Assembly (NCBI GenBank): GCA_029267645.1 | Contig: JAJUIM010000001.1 | Location: 1 to 27,289, forward strand | Source of the DNA: Microbacterium sp. | Lineage (GTDB): Bacteria > Actinomycetota > Actinomycetes > Actinomycetales > Microbacteriaceae | DNA length: 27,289 nt | Direction: 5' to 3' | In this document: positions 18,882-26,811 of the stretch, one piece after another | Layout of the letters: each line of letters starts with the position of its first letter | Numbering within the stretch: position 1 is the stretch's first letter | Program-made: the position numbers and the translations under genes | The notes under the pieces: generated by a model | Database searches by the model: none | What the model saw: the letters and a program-made list of their open reading frames with translations, nothing else | Told to the model about the DNA's origin: nothing

Positions 18882-19574
18882 TCAGGCCCTGCGGATGATT
18901 CCCATGGGCGTCGACTGGTGCCCCTGACCCAGCGGGTTGTCGCTGAGGATCTGCACCAGCAGGCGCTCGGTCGCCTTGTCGAGCGTTGAGCCGAGGATGT
19001 TGCCGCCGATGTCGTTGATGTCGACGACGGCGACGTCGCAGCCCACGATCTTCTTGATGTCGGCGGCGACCTCGCGGGGACGCTCGGGCCCGAGCACGAC
19101 CGCGTCGTTGTACGGCGGGATCGTGTTGGGCGTCGGACCGTCGATCGCGCGCGCCTTGTCGCCCGCGATCCGGTAGAAGTCGCCGCTGCGGCCGAAGACC
19201 TTCGTGACGGCCGACACGGCCGCCGCGAAGAGGATCCGCAGCGTGCCGACCTCGCGAAGCGCGAACTCCATCGTCTCGGGGATGCCGAGGCCGATGCCGT
19301 ACGACGTCTTCGTGACGTACCTCGAGAGGAACGTCGCGAGGCGCCGGGGCTTGATCTCGCTCATCATGTACGAGCGGCCCTGCATGATCGCGACGATCTT
19401 CTCCGTCACGAACAGGATGTCGCCCGACTGCACCTGGTCGACCGCGTACGTGCGGATGACCTCGTCGATCGTGTCGCCCGGCATGATGACTCGCGTGCGC
19501 ACGGGAATGCGCAGGAAGTCGGTGCCGTCGACGTGAACCTCGAGGGCCTTGCCCTCGTTCGCCGCCGCGCTCAC
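18882..19574 (-). CDS. Coenzyme F420-0:L-glutamate ligase-like (CofE family) protein
   Basis: The 230-residue protein matches the CofE/F420-ligase fold: [15 protein letters not shown] at 26-40, [18 protein letters not shown] at 51-68 (CofE usual GDVLxVxxKIVSKAEGR) and [16 protein letters not shown] at 181-196 with metal-ligand candidates D185 and D188. True CofE adds glutamates to F420-0 with GTP. Here the family is diverged and no F420 genes (fbiA/C/D) are in the window. A related amide-forming reaction in a surface-polymer pathway is an alternative suggested by the adjacent ATP-grasp and racemase genes. The GTG start (19574) overlaps the rpoD stop as GTGA, so translation is probably coupled to the sigma factor gene. 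Confidence 0.82.
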   Translation of the reverse strand: MSAAANEGKALEVHVDGTDFLRIPVRTRVIMPGDTIDEVIRTYAVDQVQSGDILFVTEKIVAIMQGRSYMMSEIKPRRLATFLSRYVTKTSYGIGLGIPETMEFALREVGTLRILFAAAVSAVTKVFGRSGDFYRIAGDKARAIDGPTPNTIPPYNDAVVLGPERPREVAADIKKIVGCDVAVVDINDIGGNILGSTLDKATERLLVQILSDNPLGQGHQSTPMGIIRRA

Positions 19575-20845
19575 TCGAGGTAGTCCCGAAGCGACTGCGA
19601 ACGGCTGGGGTGCCGCAGCTTGGCCATCGTCTTCGACTCGATCTGGCGGATCCGCTCGCGCGTCACGCCGAAAGTATCGCCGATCTGGTCGAGCGTCTTC
19701 GGCTGTCCGTCGCCGAGGCCGAAGCGCATGCGGATCACGCCCGCCTCGCGCTCGGAGAGCGAGTCGAGCAGGCCCTCGAGCTGGCGCTGCAGCATCGTGA
19801 AGCCCACGGCGTCAGCCGGGACGACCGCCTCGGTGTCCTCGATGAGGTCGCCGAACTCGCTGTCGCCGTCCTCGCCGAGGGGCGTGTGCAGCGAGATCGG
19901 CTCGCGACCGTACTTCTGCACCTCGACGACCTTCTCGGGCGTCATGTCGAGCTCGCGGGCGAGTTCCTCGGGTGTGGGCTCGCGGCCGAGGTCCTGCAGC
20001 ATCTGCCGCTGCACGCGGGCGAGCTTGTTGATGACCTCGACCATGTGCACGGGGATGCGGATCGTGCGCGCCTGGTCGGCCATGGCGCGGGTGATCGCCT
20101 GGCGGATCCACCACGTCGCGTAGGTCGAGAACTTGAAGCCCTTGGTGTAGTCGAACTTCTCGACCGCGCGGATGAGGCCGAGGTTGCCCTCCTGGATGAG
20201 GTCGAGGAACTGCATGCCGCGGCCCGTGTAGCGCTTCGCGAGCGACACGACGAGGCGCAGGTTCGCGCCGAGCAGGTGGCTCTTCGCGCGCTTGCCGTCG
20301 CGGGCGACCCACTGCATGTCGAGCCCGAGCTGCGACGCCTTCTCGGCCGCCGACATCTTCGACAGCTTCTCCTCGGCGAACAGGCCGGCCTCGATGCGCA
20401 TGGCGAGGTCGACCTCCTCCGCCGCGTTCAGCAGCGGCACCTTGCCGATCTGCTTGAGGTAGTCCTTGACGGGGTCGGCCGTCGCGCCCGTGATCTGCGT
20501 CGAGTAGACCGGCACGTCCTCCTCGTCGGAGGGACGCAGCACGATCGCGCCCGAGGGCAGCGGCTCGGCCTGCTCGGCCTTGGGCTTCTTCTGCTCGTCG
20601 GCCTCCTCGACCTCCGCCGGCTCTTCGGCGATGATCTCGTCGACGACGTCGTCCTTCTTGCGCGAGGACTTCTTCGCGGCCGGCTCCTTCGCCGCCGACG
20701 CCTTGGCCGACGTCTTCTTCGCCGGAGCCTTCTTCGCTGCTGTCTTCTTCGTTGCCGTGCTCTTCTCAGCGGCCTTCGCCTCGTCTGAGGCTGCCGCTTG
20801 CTCGATGCTCTCGTCAGTCTTCGTGGTCTTCGTGGCAGGAGTCAC
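19571..20845 (-). CDS. rpoD: RNA polymerase principal sigma factor (SigA/RpoD/HrdB)
   Basis: The 424-residue group 1 sigma-70 factor directs RNA polymerase to housekeeping promoters. The N-terminal 1-110 is a low-complexity Lys/Ala then Glu-rich extension, as in other actinobacterial primary sigmas. Region 1.2 starts at [13 protein letters not shown] (128-140). Region 2 (about 190-262) contains [35 protein letters not shown] and [10 protein letters not shown]. Region 3 covers about 270-345. Region 4 (355-424) has the helix-turn-helix [20 protein letters not shown] and ends SLRDYLE. The GTG start at 20845 has the ribosome site AAAGGTGAG just upstream. The stop overlaps the CofE-like start. Confidence 0.96.
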   Translation of the reverse strand: MTPATKTTKTDESIEQAAASDEAKAAEKSTATKKTAAKKAPAKKTSAKASAAKEPAAKKSSRKKDDVVDEIIAEEPAEVEEADEQKKPKAEQAEPLPSGAIVLRPSDEEDVPVYSTQITGATADPVKDYLKQIGKVPLLNAAEEVDLAMRIEAGLFAEEKLSKMSAAEKASQLGLDMQWVARDGKRAKSHLLGANLRLVVSLAKRYTGRGMQFLDLIQEGNLGLIRAVEKFDYTKGFKFSTYATWWIRQAITRAMADQARTIRIPVHMVEVINKLARVQRQMLQDLGREPTPEELARELDMTPEKVVEVQKYGREPISLHTPLGEDGDSEFGDLIEDTEAVVPADAVGFTMLQRQLEGLLDSLSEREAGVIRMRFGLGDGQPKTLDQIGDTFGVTRERIRQIESKTMAKLRHPSRSQSLRDYLE

Positions 20846-20888
20846 GTCTCACCTTTCGCCGGGATCGCCGCGCGCCAGCTCCCCGGGT

Positions 20889-20900
20889 GTGTTCGAACAC
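20889..20900. promoter_or_regulatory. 12-bp palindrome in the rpoD promoter region
   Basis: GTGTTCGAACAC is its own reverse complement and lies 44-55 nt upstream of the rpoD start. For a promoter using TTGACA at 20913-20918 (minus strand) it covers the expected -10 position, where the hexamer is poor. It resembles but does not match the actinobacterial SOS box (GAAC and GTTC arms are in the opposite order). Confidence 0.4.
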
Positions 20901-20912
20901 GATTAAGGCCCT

Positions 20913-20918
20913 TGTCAA
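20913..20918 (-). promoter_or_regulatory. Candidate -35 box of rpoD
   Basis: The minus strand reads a perfect TTGACA 68 nt upstream of the rpoD GTG start. No good TANNNT lies 16-18 nt downstream; the only AT-rich option, CTTAAT, is too close. The assignment is therefore tentative. Confidence 0.35.
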
Positions 20919-21018
20919 GTGCGGCACCGAAGGACGCGCGACCGGACAACGGCTCGGACATTCATTCTCGCATACTTCTTCGCCGTCCCTTGCCCATCGG
21001 GGTGCGCTTATGAGATAA

Positions 21019-21033
21019 CGCGTGCGACACGCG
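21019..21033 (-). terminator. Weak terminator hairpin after the PAC2 gene
   Basis: CGCGTG and CACGCG form a perfect 6-bp GC stem with a 3-nt loop, 26 nt after the PAC2 stop. It is followed on the minus strand by TTATCT. It could reduce read-through from the PAC2 gene into the rpoD leader. Confidence 0.35.
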
Positions 21034-21059
21034 GGTGTATTCCCCCGCAGCGGCTCGAC

Positions 21060-21995
21060 TCAGAATCGCAGGTCGTCGTCGCCTCGGCGATCCGCGAGGA
21101 AGCGCTCGAGCTCGGCCGCGAGCTCGTCGGCGCTCGGCAGGTCGCCCTCGTCGAAGCGCGAGCCGGCCGCCTCGCGCGCCGCCGCGCCGCGCTCGCCTTC
21201 CATGTACGCGTCGAAGCGCTGCTCGAGGCCCTGGATCATGCGGGCGAGTTCGTCGTTTCGCGCGATCTGGTCCTCGATGCGCTCGAGGTAGTCGCGGTTG
21301 TCCTCGCGCACGTCGTCGAGCCCGAACACGAGGCCAGTCGCCGTCATGAGCTTGTCGAGCGCGGCGAGCGTCGCACCCGGGTAGTCGGTCTCGGCGAGGT
21401 AATGGGGCACCAGCAGCACGAAGCCAACGACGGGATAGCCGTCCTCGGACATGCGGAACTCGATGAGGTGTCCGATCGTCGCGGGCACCTGTGTGTGCGG
21501 CTTCCACACCGAGTGCGCCTGGATGAGGTCGGTGCGCGAGCCGCTCACCGTCGTCGAGAGCGGGCGCGTGTGCGGCACGGGCATCGCGATCGCGTGCAGC
21601 CACGTCATCGACGCGATGTCGAGCTCGTCGGCGAGCAGCAGCAGGATCTCGACGAAGTGATCCCACTGGAAATCGGGCTCGTAGCCGGCGAGCAGCAGGA
21701 AGGGCTGCCCGAGCGCGTCGTGCACGAGCGAGAGCTCGAGCCGCGGCGCGCGGTAGTCCGAGAGGTGGTCCTGGTCGAACGTCACGATCGGACGACGCGC
21801 CCGGTAGTCGAGGAGGGCGTCGTTGCGAAAGACCGCGACGGGCTGCGGATCGAGCTCCTCGCGCATATAGTCGACGATGCTCGAGACCGTGCCGCCCGCA
21901 TCGGTGAATCCCGTCAGCGTGACCACGAGCGGCAGGCGCGGCGGGACGACGGGCGCGTTCGCGACCCGTTCGAAGATCTCCGGTGTGCGAGGCAT
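21060..21995 (-). CDS. PAC2 family protein
   Basis: The 311-residue protein belongs to the PAC2 family (related to archaeal/eukaryotic proteasome-assembly chaperones; Rv2714-like). The core (about 20-260) starts LPLVVTLTGFTDAGGTVSSIVDYM and includes FLLLAGYEPDFQWDHFVE, MPVPHTRPLSTTVSGS at about 137-152 and VPHYLAETDYPGATLAALDKL. The C-terminus is a charged, probably helical tail. The cellular role in Actinobacteria is not established. The ATG at 21995 has GGAGGG immediately in front, too close to work normally. TAGCAT lies 6 nt upstream, so a leaderless mRNA is likely. It lies upstream of rpoD on the same strand, 214 nt away, and diverges from pepA. Confidence 0.9.
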   Translation of the reverse strand: MPRTPEIFERVANAPVVPPRLPLVVTLTGFTDAGGTVSSIVDYMREELDPQPVAVFRNDALLDYRARRPIVTFDQDHLSDYRAPRLELSLVHDALGQPFLLLAGYEPDFQWDHFVEILLLLADELDIASMTWLHAIAMPVPHTRPLSTTVSGSRTDLIQAHSVWKPHTQVPATIGHLIEFRMSEDGYPVVGFVLLVPHYLAETDYPGATLAALDKLMTATGLVFGLDDVREDNRDYLERIEDQIARNDELARMIQGLEQRFDAYMEGERGAAAREAAGSRFDEGDLPSADELAAELERFLADRRGDDDLRF

Positions 21996-22001
21996 CCCTC
22001 C

Positions 22002-22007
22002 ATGCTA
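22002..22007 (-). promoter_or_regulatory. Candidate -10 box of the PAC2 gene (leaderless)
   Basis: TAGCAT on the minus strand is followed by GGAGGG and then the ATG at 21995. At a 6-nt distance the first transcribed base would be at or near the A of the start codon. Confidence 0.45.
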
Positions 22008-22055
22008 CGAGGGTCGAGCGGCGGGCGGACCTGCCCGCGGCGACGGCGGCGAACC

Positions 22056-22061
22056 TAGGAT
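22056..22061 (+). promoter_or_regulatory. Candidate -10 box of pepA (leaderless)
   Basis: TAGGAT is followed by 7 nt and the pepA ATG at 22069, fitting leaderless initiation. GGGAG lies within the 7 nt but too near the ATG for a standard ribosome site. No -35 match is visible. Confidence 0.45.
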
Positions 22062-22068
22062 GGGAGCC

Positions 22069-23556
22069 ATGCCGCATCCCGAAATCGCGATCACCCCTGT
22101 CAGTTTTCTCGCCGCGGAGGCGGACGCGCACATCCTCGCCGTCCCGTCGCTCGGCGATTCGGGCCTCGAGCAGTTCGCCGCACTCCGCCCCGCGCTCGAC
22201 GCCATCGCGTTCACGGGCAAGAAGGGATCCTTCGCCCGCGTCTACGCTCCCGAGTTCACCGACGCTCCCCTGGCCGTCGTCGGCCTCGGCGACGACGCCG
22301 ACGCCGACGTCGTGCGCGAGCAGGTCGGATCCGCGGTCCGACAGCTGACGGGCTTCGACACCGTCGCGGTCGCGCTCGCGGGCGGCCCCGAGGGCGCCTG
22401 GCGCGCGGCCGCCGAGGGCGCCGTGCTGGGCGGGTACCAGTTCGACTCGTACAAGAGCGCCTCTGATGAGGAGCGCGCGAAGAGCCGCCGCGCCTCCCGC
22501 GTGCTGATCCACGCGCCCGAGGGCACGTCGGACGACGAGCTCGCGGCGGCGCGCGCACACGGCGAGGCCGTCGCGCTCGTCAAGGACCTCGTCTCGACGC
22601 CCGCCGACCGCCAGAGCCCCGAGCAGCTCGCCGACTTCGCTGCCGAGTCGGTGCAGAGCCTGCCGATCCAGGCGACCGTGTGGGACGAGCAGGCGCTCGC
22701 CGACGGCGGCTTCGGCGGCATCCTCGGCGTGGGCCGCGGCTCGGATCGTCCGCCGCGCCTCGTGCGCCTCGACTACGCTCCCGACGGCGCCGAGCGGCAC
22801 GTCGCACTCGTCGGCAAGGGCATCACCTTCGACACGGGCGGCCTGTCGCTCAAGCCCGCCGCCTCCATGGTCGGCATGCAAGAGGACATGACGGGCGCCG
22901 CCGAGGTGCTCGCGGTCGTGCGCGCCGCCGCCCAGCTCGCGCTCCCCGTGCGCGTCACGGCGTGGCTGTGCATCGCCGACAACATGCCCTCGGGTCGTGC
23001 GACGCGCCCCGGCGACGTGCTCGTCATGGCCGACGGCACGACGGTCGAGGTGACGAACACCGACGCCGAGGGCCGCCTCGTCATGGCCGACGGCCTCGTC
23101 GCGGCCAGCCGCGAGAACCCCGACGTGATCGTCGACGTCGCGACCCTCACGGGCGCGATCCTCGTCGCCCTCGGCACGCGCCACACGGGCGTCATGGGGC
23201 ACGGCGACGCGCCCGACGCGTTCCTCCGAGCGGCCGACCGCACGGGCGAGAAGGCCTGGCCGCTCCCCCTCGTCGACCACATGGACGCCGACCTCGACTC
23301 GCGCGTGGCCGACCTGCAGAACGCGAACGTCGGCAACCGCGCCGCCGGCTCGATCTTCGCGGGCCTGTTCCTGCAGCGCTTCGTGGGGCGCCGCGACAAC
23401 GACCCGTCGGCCGAGCGCATCCCGTGGGTGCACCTCGACATCGCCGGCAGCTCGATGAGCACGTCGTCGCCGTTCGGCTTCACCGACAAGGGCCCGACGG
23501 GCGCCTCGGTCCGCGCCCTCATCGACTTCGTCGCCGCCGGCGGCGAGGTCCAGTGA
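22069..23556 (+). CDS. pepA: Leucyl aminopeptidase (M17 family)
   Basis: This cytosolic two-metal aminopeptidase removes N-terminal residues and takes part in peptide turnover. The 495-residue protein has the variable N-terminal macro-like domain (1 to about 165) and the M17 catalytic domain. Catalytic and metal residues are all visible: K250 and D255 in VGKGITFDTGGLSLKP, K262, D273 in MQEDMTGA, and D332, E334 and R336 in the signature NTDAEGRL. I use the ATG at 22069; an in-frame ATG at 22060 would add three residues. The arrangement of pepA near the E2 acyltransferase gene is shared with M. tuberculosis (pepB near dlaT). The end meets the lpd gene. Confidence 0.95.
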   Translation: MPHPEIAITPVSFLAAEADAHILAVPSLGDSGLEQFAALRPALDAIAFTGKKGSFARVYAPEFTDAPLAVVGLGDDADADVVREQVGSAVRQLTGFDTVAVALAGGPEGAWRAAAEGAVLGGYQFDSYKSASDEERAKSRRASRVLIHAPEGTSDDELAAARAHGEAVALVKDLVSTPADRQSPEQLADFAAESVQSLPIQATVWDEQALADGGFGGILGVGRGSDRPPRLVRLDYAPDGAERHVALVGKGITFDTGGLSLKPAASMVGMQEDMTGAAEVLAVVRAAAQLALPVRVTAWLCIADNMPSGRATRPGDVLVMADGTTVEVTNTDAEGRLVMADGLVAASRENPDVIVDVATLTGAILVALGTRHTGVMGHGDAPDAFLRAADRTGEKAWPLPLVDHMDADLDSRVADLQNANVGNRAAGSIFAGLFLQRFVGRRDNDPSAERIPWVHLDIAGSSMSTSSPFGFTDKGPTGASVRALIDFVAAGGEVQ

Positions 23557-23573
23557 GCCTCGAGGACCCCCAG

Positions 23574-24980
23574 GTGACGGATCACCGGTTCGACCTCGTC
23601 GTCCTCGGCGGCGGCAGCGGCGGATACGCCGCGGCGCTGCGCGCCGCCGAGCTCGGACGCACGGTCGCGATCGTCGAGCGCGCGCAGCTCGGCGGCACCT
23701 GCCTGCACCGCGGCTGCGTGCCGACGAAGGCGCTCCTGCACACGGCCGAGGTCGCCGACGCCGTGCGCCACGCGGGCGCCGCCGGCGTCACAGCGACGCT
23801 CGAGGGCGTCGACGGATCCGCGGCGCGCGCGTGGCGCGACGACGTCGTGCGCGGCAAGCACCGCGGCCTCACGTCGCTCGTCGCGGCGCGAGGCATCACG
23901 GTCGTCGAGGGCGAGGGCCGCGCGACGCGCGTCGGCGACGATCCGGCGATCGAAGTCGCGGGCGACCGCTACGTCGGATCCGATCTCGTCGTCGCGACGG
24001 GCGCCGTCTCCCGCGCGCTGCCCGGCGTGCCGTTCGGAGGGCGCGTACTCGACTCGGAGGCCGCGCTCGCCCTCGACGAGGTGCCGGCGCGCGCCGTCGT
24101 CGTGGGCGGCGGCGTGATCGGCGTCGAGTTCGCGAGCGCGTGGCGTTCGCTCGGCGCCGAGGTGACAATCGTCGAGCCGCAGGAGCACCTCATCGCGAAC
24201 GAAGATCCCGCGGCTCGCGCTGCGCTCGAGAAGGCGTACCGGCGCCGCGGCATCGAGCTGCGTCTGGGCGCGAGCGTCACGGCGATCGAGAGCGGCGACG
24301 ACCGCGTCGTCGTGCGCTTCGACGGCGCCGACGGGTCCGCCGAGGTCGAGGCCGATTACGCCCTCGTCGCCGTCGGGCGCGCCCCAGTCGCGTCGGGCCT
24401 CGGTCTCGAAGAGTTGGGCGTCGAGTTCGATCGCGGCTTCGTGCGCACCGACGCCTCGCTGCGCACCGCCGCTCCCGGCGTGTGGGCCGTCGGCGACATC
24501 GTCGCCGGACCCCAGCTCGCCCACCGCGGGTTCCGGCACGGCATCGTCGTGGCCGAGACGATCGCCGGTCTTGCCCCGTCGCCGCTCGACGACACGCTGT
24601 TCCCCCGCGTCACCTACTCGACGCCCGAGGTCGCATCGGTCGGCCTGACCGAGCCGCAGGCGCGCGAGCGCTACGGATCCGACCGCGTCGTGACGCAGGA
24701 GGTGTCGCTCGCCGCGAACGCCAAGAGCGAGATCGTGTCGGCCGGCTCCCCCGTCCGCGCGGGTTTCGTCAAGGTCGTCGCGCTCGAGGACGGCCCCGTG
24801 GTCGGCGTCACGCTCGTCGGCGACCGCGTCGGCGAGCTCATCACGGAGGGCCAGCTCGCGGTCGCGTGGGAGGCCCGCGCCGACGACATCGCGCCGCTCG
24901 TGCACGCGCACCCGACGCAGAGCGAGGCGCTCGGCGAGGCGTTCCTCGCGCTCGCGGGCTCACCGCTTCACACCCTCTGA
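23574..24980 (+). CDS. lpdA: Dihydrolipoamide dehydrogenase (E3)
   Basis: This FAD enzyme reoxidises dihydrolipoyl groups of the 2-oxoacid dehydrogenase complexes, passing electrons to NAD+. With the GTG at 23574 it has 468 residues. The FAD fingerprint is [13 protein letters not shown] (9-21), the redox disulfide C43/C48 is in [15 protein letters not shown], the NAD site is [16 protein letters not shown], the second FAD motif is VWAVGDI, and the C-terminal H446/E451 pair is in [13 protein letters not shown]. An in-frame GTG at 23553 overlaps the pepA stop as GTGA and would add seven residues; both starts have a nearby GAGG. It lies 85 nt before the E2 gene, which uses it. Confidence 0.93.
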   Translation: MTDHRFDLVVLGGGSGGYAAALRAAELGRTVAIVERAQLGGTCLHRGCVPTKALLHTAEVADAVRHAGAAGVTATLEGVDGSAARAWRDDVVRGKHRGLTSLVAARGITVVEGEGRATRVGDDPAIEVAGDRYVGSDLVVATGAVSRALPGVPFGGRVLDSEAALALDEVPARAVVVGGGVIGVEFASAWRSLGAEVTIVEPQEHLIANEDPAARAALEKAYRRRGIELRLGASVTAIESGDDRVVVRFDGADGSAEVEADYALVAVGRAPVASGLGLEELGVEFDRGFVRTDASLRTAAPGVWAVGDIVAGPQLAHRGFRHGIVVAETIAGLAPSPLDDTLFPRVTYSTPEVASVGLTEPQARERYGSDRVVTQEVSLAANAKSEIVSAGSPVRAGFVKVVALEDGPVVGVTLVGDRVGELITEGQLAVAWEARADDIAPLVHAHPTQSEALGEAFLALAGSPLHTL

Positions 24981-25022
24981 TCGTGCCGCCGCCGGAAGGC
25001 ACCCGGCGAACGGCCGATCCCC

Positions 25023-25028
25023 TAAGCT
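25023..25028 (+). promoter_or_regulatory. Candidate -10 box of the E2 gene
   Basis: TAAGCT lies 37 nt upstream of the E2 start in the only AT-rich part of the 85-nt lpdA-sucB gap. GATACAAG just downstream is an alternative. The implied short leader carries the AAGGAG ribosome site at 25052-25057. No -35 match is seen, so co-transcription from lpdA is also likely. Confidence 0.35.
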
Positions 25029-25065
25029 GATACAAGCATCTACATCTTCTGAAGGAGACTCGAAT

Positions 25066-26757
25066 ATGAGCACTTCCGTTGTCCTCCCCGCGCTCGGTGA
25101 GAGCGTCACTGAGGGAACGGTCACGCGCTGGCTGAAGCAGGTCGGCGACACCGTCGAGGTCGATGAACCGCTGCTCGAGGTGTCCACCGACAAGGTGGAC
25201 ACGGAGATCCCGTCGCCCGTGGCGGGCGTGCTCGAGGCGATTCTCGTTCAGGAGGACGAGACGGCCGAGGTCGGCGCCGAGCTCGCGACGGTCGGCGACG
25301 GCTCCGGATCCGCGGCCGCCGCTCCCGCCCCGCAGGCTGAGGCGGCCGCGCCCGCCGAGGCTCCGGCACCGCAGGCCGAGGCGCCTGCCGCTCCTGCTCC
25401 GCAGGCCGGCGGCGACGCGACCGACGTGACCCTCCCCGAGCTCGGCGAGAGCGTCAGCGAGGGCACCGTGACCCGCTGGCTCAAGCAGGTCGGCGACACC
25501 GTCGAGGTCGACGAGCCGCTGCTCGAGATCTCCACCGACAAGGTCGACACCGAGGTTCCCTCGCCCGTCGCCGGCACCGTGCTCGAGCTCCTCGCCGCCG
25601 AGGACGACACCGTCGAGGTCGGCGCCGTCCTCGCCCGCGTCGGCTCCGGCTCGCCCGCCCCGCAGGCCGAGGCACCTGCGGCACCTGCCGCTCCGGCACC
25701 GCAGGCCGAGGCCCCCGCGGCACCCGCGCCGCAGGCCGAGGCGCCCGCCGCTCCTGCTGCTCCTGCCCCGCAGGCGCCGGCTCCTGCGCCCGCGGCACCT
25801 GCAGCACCCGCGGCACCTGCTGCCGAGGGCGACGACGCGAAGCTCTACGTCACGCCGCTCGTGCGCAAGCTCGCGCAGCAGAAGGGCGTCGACCTGAGCA
25901 CGGTCAAGGGCACGGGCGTCGGCGGACGCATCCGCAAGGACGACGTCCTCGCGGCCGCCTCCGCTCCGGCTGCCGCTCCCGCCTCGCCGGCTCCGGCCGC
26001 CTCGGCACCCGCGGCGCCCGCCACGAAGCTCGAGACGTCGCCGCTGCGCGGCACGACGCAGCCGATGAGCCGCCTCCGCAAGGTCGTGGCCTCGCGTGCG
26101 GTCGAGTCGCTCAACACGACGGCGCAGCTCACGACGGTCGTCGAGGTCGACGTCACGAAGCTCGCGACGTTCCGCGACCAGAAGAAGGGCGAGTTCCTCG
26201 AGAAGACGGGCAACAAGCTCTCCTTCCTGCCGTTCTTCGCGCTCGCGGCCGTCGAGGCGCTCAAGGCGTACCCGGTCATCAACTCGACCGTCGACGGCGA
26301 GAACATCGTCTACCCCGACGCCGAGAACCTCTCGATCGCGGTCGACACCGACAAGGGCCTCTACACGCCCGTGCTGCGCGACGCGTCGTCGAAGAACCTG
26401 GCCGAGATCGCGGCCGGCATCGCCGACCTCGCCGAGCGCACGCGCAACAGCAAGCTGAAGCCCGACGACCTCGCGGGCGGCACGTTCACGATCACGAACA
26501 CGGGTTCGCGCGGCGCGCTCTTCGACACGCCGCTCGTCTTCCTCCCGCAGTCGGCGATCCTCGGCACGGGCATCGTCTTCAAGCGCCCCGGCGTGACGAA
26601 GGTCGACGGCGTCGACGCGATCGGCGTGCGCTCGTACGTGTACCTCGCGCTCTCGTACGACCACCGCACGATCGACGGCGCCGACGCGGCCCGCTACCTC
26701 ACGGCCGTGAAGAACCGCCTGGAGGAGGCGAACTTCGCCGCCGACCTCGGCATCTGA
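25066..26757 (+). CDS. sucB: 2-oxoacid dehydrogenase E2, dihydrolipoamide acyltransferase with two lipoyl domains
   Basis: The 563-residue E2 core protein has lipoyl domain 1 (1-78, lipoylated K43 in STDKVDT), an Ala/Pro/Gln linker (79-117), lipoyl domain 2 (118-194, K159), a second Ala/Pro linker (195-252, repeated [10 protein letters not shown] units), a peripheral subunit-binding domain (about 258-298) and a catalytic domain (about 320-563) with H533 and D537 in SYDHRTIDG. The two lipoyl domains differ at very few positions. Genes in this context are usually named sucB, but the M. tuberculosis homologue DlaT is the E2 of pyruvate dehydrogenase, so pyruvate as substrate is at least as likely. 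The start has AAGGAG 8 nt upstream. Confidence 0.93.
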   Translation: MSTSVVLPALGESVTEGTVTRWLKQVGDTVEVDEPLLEVSTDKVDTEIPSPVAGVLEAILVQEDETAEVGAELATVGDGSGSAAAAPAPQAEAAAPAEAPAPQAEAPAAPAPQAGGDATDVTLPELGESVSEGTVTRWLKQVGDTVEVDEPLLEISTDKVDTEVPSPVAGTVLELLAAEDDTVEVGAVLARVGSGSPAPQAEAPAAPAAPAPQAEAPAAPAPQAEAPAAPAAPAPQAPAPAPAAPAAPAAPAAEGDDAKLYVTPLVRKLAQQKGVDLSTVKGTGVGGRIRKDDVLAAASAPAAAPASPAPAASAPAAPATKLETSPLRGTTQPMSRLRKVVASRAVESLNTTAQLTTVVEVDVTKLATFRDQKKGEFLEKTGNKLSFLPFFALAAVEALKAYPVINSTVDGENIVYPDAENLSIAVDTDKGLYTPVLRDASSKNLAEIAAGIADLAERTRNSKLKPDDLAGGTFTITNTGSRGALFDTPLVFLPQSAILGTGIVFKRPGVTKVDGVDAIGVRSYVYLALSYDHRTIDGADAARYLTAVKNRLEEANFAADLGI

Positions 26758-26773
26758 AGTCACCTCTTCGCCG

Positions 26774-26806
26774 CGAGGGCCCGCACCGTTTCGGTGCGGG
26801 CCCTCG
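26774..26806. terminator. Bidirectional terminator after the E2 gene
   Basis: A perfect 15-bp stem (26774-26788 with 26792-26806) surrounds a TTT loop, 16 nt after the E2 stop and 5 nt before the stop of the convergent gene. It is GC-rich with no U-tract. Confidence 0.85.
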
Positions 26807-26811
26807 CCCGT

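Noticed and set aside
18882..19574. Naming the gene cofE/fbiB as an F420 biosynthesis gene
   Set aside because: The fold matches but the sequence is diverged and no other F420 gene is in view. The neighbours suggest another amide-forming role, so I give only a family-level call.
20889..20900. SOS/LexA box in the rpoD upstream region
   Set aside because: The LexA consensus has GAAC then GTTC separated by four bases. Here GTTC precedes GAAC with no spacer, so the symmetry is different.
20962..20997. Eleven-codon frame MGKGRRRSMRE upstream of rpoD, resembling the start of small ribosomal protein bTHX
   Set aside because: It has no ribosome site, stops after 11 codons and the likeness is only four residues. 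It is the tail of a longer shadow frame.
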